The notes under the pieces were generated by a model, which searched no databases, was not told the origin of the DNA, and saw nothing but the letters and a program-made list of their open reading frames with translations. A program made the translations under genes and the position numbers. Shown one piece after another: positions 61,559 through 64,000 of a stretch of DNA of 64,000 bases (its first letter is position 1; the number at the start of each line of letters is the position of its first letter). The stretch comes from Mycolicibacterium sp. CBMA 234 (GTDB taxonomy: Bacteria > Actinomycetota > Actinomycetes > Mycobacteriales > Mycobacteriaceae): positions 1 to 64,000 of the forward strand of contig NZ_MPKW01000030.1 in the NCBI RefSeq assembly GCF_009729415.1. The letters run 5' to 3'.

Positions 61559-61593
61559 CGCAAGTAGCTACCCCTGCCAGCCACATCCCAGGG

Positions 61594-62112
61594 CTACAGC
61601 AGCTCCAATAAGAACGGTAACTCCTGAGCGGCATACCACGCCAGGTCATGATCTTGGGCATCTCCGACGGTCAGCTCGGCATCCTCGTCGCCCAGGTCAG
61701 CAGCGTCTACCGCCGCCACCGCAGCAAGCACGGCCGGCTCCGCCGCAGAGTTGTCGACGTACGCCGCGATCACGTCGGACAGCGCCACGGGCCCGGCCAG
61801 CCGCACCACCGCATCGTCCAGATCGGGCCGCACCGTCACGTCATTCGCGTCGGCCACCAGCACCGCGCGCCGCGGCGGCAGCGCAGATTCCTCACCGGTC
61901 TGCTCTCCCACGCCCTCGCCCGCCAGCAGCCGCAGGGAAGCCAGCGCGGCTTCCTGCAGTGCGATCTCGCCGAGTTCGTCTTCGTCGCCATGTGAGTAGG
62001 CCTCGCGCAGGGTCGGCGTCACTGCGAATGCGGTACCACTGCGGGCCGGCATCGCCCCGTCGGCCACCAACTGCGTGAGCATGGCCAGGGTTACCGGTAT
62101 GTAGACGCGCAC
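61594..62112 (-). CDS. DUF6912-type conserved protein (Rv3231c-like)
   Basis: 172 residues from GTG 62112 (read MRVYIPVTLAML). The protein is acidic and alanine-rich with no motif I can tie to a function. It is ten bases after ppk2, so the two are probably co-transcribed, as in M. tuberculosis. Confidence 0.82.
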   Translation of the reverse strand: MRVYIPVTLAMLTQLVADGAMPARSGTAFAVTPTLREAYSHGDEDELGEIALQEAALASLRLLAGEGVGEQTGEESALPPRRAVLVADANDVTVRPDLDDAVVRLAGPVALSDVIAAYVDNSAAEPAVLAAVAAVDAADLGDEDAELTVGDAQDHDLAWYAAQELPFLLELL

Positions 62113-62121
62113 GAGGGAACT

Positions 62122-62952
62122 CTAAAGGGATCTCTCGCGATCGCCCATCAGCTCCGCAACGTGATCTGGCACATAGGTCGTGAGTTCGCGCGACGGCCGG
62201 ACGTACGTCCCCGTGTCGATCGGGCGCTCCGGCAGCTCGACCGTCGGCCGGTCGACCGCGGTGTACGCGATCGAGGACAGTAGGTGCGAGATCATGTTCA
62301 GCCGCGCATGCTTCTTGACGTCCGATTCGACAACGAACCAGGGGCTCTGCGGCGTATCGCAGTGGACCATCATCTGGTCCTTGGCCCGCGAATAGTCCTC
62401 CCACCGATATACCGACTCGAGATCCATCGGCGACAGCTTCCACTGCCGGACGGGATCCTTCATGCGGGACCGGAACCGCCGCAGCTGTTCGCTGTCGGAC
62501 ACCGAGAACCAGTACTTGCGCAGCATGATGCCGTCGTCGAGCAGCATCTGCTCGAATATCGGGGTCTGCCGCAGGAACAGCGCATGTTCCTGCGGGGTGC
62601 AGAACCCCATCACCTGCTCGACGCCGGCCCGGTTGTACCAGGACCGGTCGAACAGCACGATCTCGCCTTTGGCGGGCAGGTGCGCGATGTAGCGCTGGTA
62701 GTACCACTGGCCGCGTTCGCGATCGCTGGGCGCGGGCAACGCGGCAACCCGAACGATGCGGGGGCTGAGGTACTCGGTGATGCGCTTGATGGTGCCGCCC
62801 TTGCCTGCGGCGTCGCGCCCTTCGAAGACGATGACGACGCGCGCGCCCGTACTGCGCACCCATTCCTGCAGCTTCACCAGCTCGGTCTGCAACCGGAAGA
62901 TCTCGGCCTCATAGACCGCATTCGGGATCTTGTCGGCTTTCTTCCTACCCAT
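62122..62952 (-). CDS. ppk2: PPK2, polyphosphate kinase 2
   Basis: 276 residues from ATG 62952, with GGGGGA upstream; TTG 62964 is another start. Walker A is GRDAAGKGGT (about 45-54) and Walker B is DRSWYNRAGVE. The lid region RRFRSRMKDPVRQWKLSP is typical. The enzyme uses polyphosphate to phosphorylate nucleotides. It matches Rv3232c. Confidence 0.94.
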   Translation of the reverse strand: MGRKKADKIPNAVYEAEIFRLQTELVKLQEWVRSTGARVVIVFEGRDAAGKGGTIKRITEYLSPRIVRVAALPAPSDRERGQWYYQRYIAHLPAKGEIVLFDRSWYNRAGVEQVMGFCTPQEHALFLRQTPIFEQMLLDDGIMLRKYWFSVSDSEQLRRFRSRMKDPVRQWKLSPMDLESVYRWEDYSRAKDQMMVHCDTPQSPWFVVESDVKKHARLNMISHLLSSIAYTAVDRPTVELPERPIDTGTYVRPSRELTTYVPDHVAELMGDRERSL

Positions 62953-62964
62953 CGTGTCCCCCAA

Positions 62965-64000
62965 TCAACGTGCCGATTCGCGTAGTTCGTCGAGCGCCTC
63001 GCGCAGCAGACTCGGGAACACATCGACGTCGCTCATCGCCTCCCGGTCGGCATTGATGCCGAAGTACAGGTTTCCGTTATACGACGTGACGCCGAGGGCC
63101 AGCACCTGATTGTTCAGCAGCGGCGGCACGGCATAGGTGTCCAGCAGCTTGGTGCCCGCGACGTACATCTGCTTCTGCGCACCCGGCACGTTGGTGATCA
63201 GCAGGTTGAACTGGCGCGCGGGGAAGCTCGTCGCCACCCGGGTGCCCATGGCATGCAGCGTCGGCGGCGCGAAACCCGACAGCGTGACGATGGTGCGCGC
63301 GTCGACCGGCGTGGTCGCGGTGGCCTGCGTCTCGGTGGCGTGCGCGATTTGCGACAGCCGGACCACCGCATTGCCTTCGCCCACCGGCAGGTCCACCAGG
63401 AACGGCGACACCTCGCTGATCGCCTGGCCCGGACCGGCCGATTCCAGGTGATCGGTTTCGGGGTACACCGACATGGGCGCCATGGCCCGCACCGTCAGCC
63501 CCGTGGACACCGATTCACCGCGCGACATCAGCCAGTTGCGCAGCGCACCCGTCACTACTGACAGCACCACGTCGTTGACGTCGCAGTCGAAGCGCGTCCG
63601 CAGCTGGCGGTACTGCTCCAGCTCGTGCTTGGCGACGGTGAACCGCCGGTTGCGAGACACGGTGGTGTTCAACGGGCTGCTCGGCGCGGTCCCCCGCACC
63701 AACGTGCGGGCCATGTCAATGGCCCGCCGGCCCGCCTCGACGAACTGCTCGGTGCTGGAAATCATGTCGAACGCCGCCGACCGCACCGCAGCCATCTGCG
63801 CCGTTGGCCGGGTGATCCACTCGCCCAGCGCGTTCAACAACAGCGACGCGTCGCTCGGCTCGCGGCCCGGGATCCAGATGTCCTCGCCGAACTCCGGTGG
63901 CTTCTGGGTCCGGTCAGCGATGACGTGCCCGACCTCCAGCGCCGTCATGCCGTTGACGAGGGCTTGGTGAGTCTTGGTGTAGATCGCCACGCGGTTGTCG
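62965..64000 (-). CDS. tgs3: Wax-ester synthase/diacylglycerol acyltransferase, C-terminal part (Tgs3-like)
   Basis: About 345 codons up to the window edge, so the N-terminus is missing. The acyltransferase motif HHxxxDG is present as HQALVNG, with both the second histidine and the aspartate changed. The C-terminal domain (NDVVLSVVTGALRNWL, NLLITNVPG, FGINADREAMSDVD) is normal for the WS/DGAT family. It matches Rv3233c/Rv3234c. Activity is doubtful if the His is truly replaced. Confidence 0.88.
   Translation of the reverse strand, partial: DNRVAIYTKTHQALVNGMTALEVGHVIADRTQKPPEFGEDIWIPGREPSDASLLLNALGEWITRPTAQMAAVRSAAFDMISSTEQFVEAGRRAIDMARTLVRGTAPSSPLNTTVSRNRRFTVAKHELEQYRQLRTRFDCDVNDVVLSVVTGALRNWLMSRGESVSTGLTVRAMAPMSVYPETDHLESAGPGQAISEVSPFLVDLPVGEGNAVVRLSQIAHATETQATATTPVDARTIVTLSGFAPPTLHAMGTRVATSFPARQFNLLITNVPGAQKQMYVAGTKLLDTYAVPPLLNNQVLALGVTSYNGNLYFGINADREAMSDVDVFPSLLREALDELRESAR

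Overview
The window is high-GC actinobacterial DNA, and its gene order follows the Mycobacterium tuberculosis segment Rv3201c to Rv3234c (recalled from memory, not searched). Many genes start with GTG and many neighbours overlap by ATGA or GTGA. Marker genes include MoeZ, WhiB1, PdtaS, the biotinylated TB7.3 protein, SigH/RshA, DesA3, an MspA-type porin and AdnAB. Together with extra catabolic genes, this suggests a rapidly growing environmental mycobacterium (Mycolicibacterium type).

Layout. 1-14.3 kb is the conserved backbone: the AdnAB recombination motor, a lipase-like hydrolase, an alkyltransferase-like protein, MoeZ, a metzincin-like exported protein, a TetR regulator, a small DUF3107 protein, an MmpS-like protein, a ferritin-fold protein, RhlE and a beta-propeller protein. 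14.3-20.5 kb is an inserted sulfonate/taurine-type ABC operon with a large CehA/McbA-like metallohydrolase, a 32-residue cysteine-containing leader peptide and a divergent LysR regulator. 20.5-23.6 kb returns to backbone (ParA-like, Gpm2, isochorismate synthase, GNAT). 23.7-30.8 kb is accessory: a degenerate class III cyclase coupled to an MscS/cNMP channel, then a 3.2-kb island flanked by 194-bp direct repeats. The island carries an MspA-like porin, two exported proteins, an M-box (Mg2+) riboswitch, a probably frameshifted small gene and a WhiB3-like protein. 30.8-37.4 kb is backbone again (Rv3217c-like, AroQ, YchJ, lipid kinase, WhiB1, PdtaS, TB7.3, ribosomal protein bL37, RshA, SigH, YbaK).

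37.4-51.3 kb is a benzoate/catechol/beta-ketoadipate island. BenA and BenB dihydroxylate benzoate. A single fused protein supplies both the BenC reductase and the BenD diol dehydrogenase, with a GntR-type FCD ligand-binding domain between them. CatA, CatB and CatC open the ring and yield the enol-lactone; PcaD and PcaIJ carry it to 3-oxoadipyl-CoA. Control appears to be by two LysR proteins and a large LuxR-type BenR-like ATPase. No pcaF thiolase or benzoate transporter is present in the window.

51.3-64 kb is backbone plus a small MpaB oxygenase unit: SDR, methyltransferases, SRAP/HMCES protein, AroA, RsgA, DesA3 with its electron-transfer partner (the two promoters share a 24-bp operator), a DUF6912-type protein, PPK2 and a truncated wax-ester/diacylglycerol acyltransferase.

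The most unusual items are the BenC-FCD-BenD fusion, the leader peptide inside the sulfonate operon, the repeat-flanked M-box/porin/WhiB island and the catalytically degenerate cyclase fused by operon to a nucleotide-gated MscS channel.
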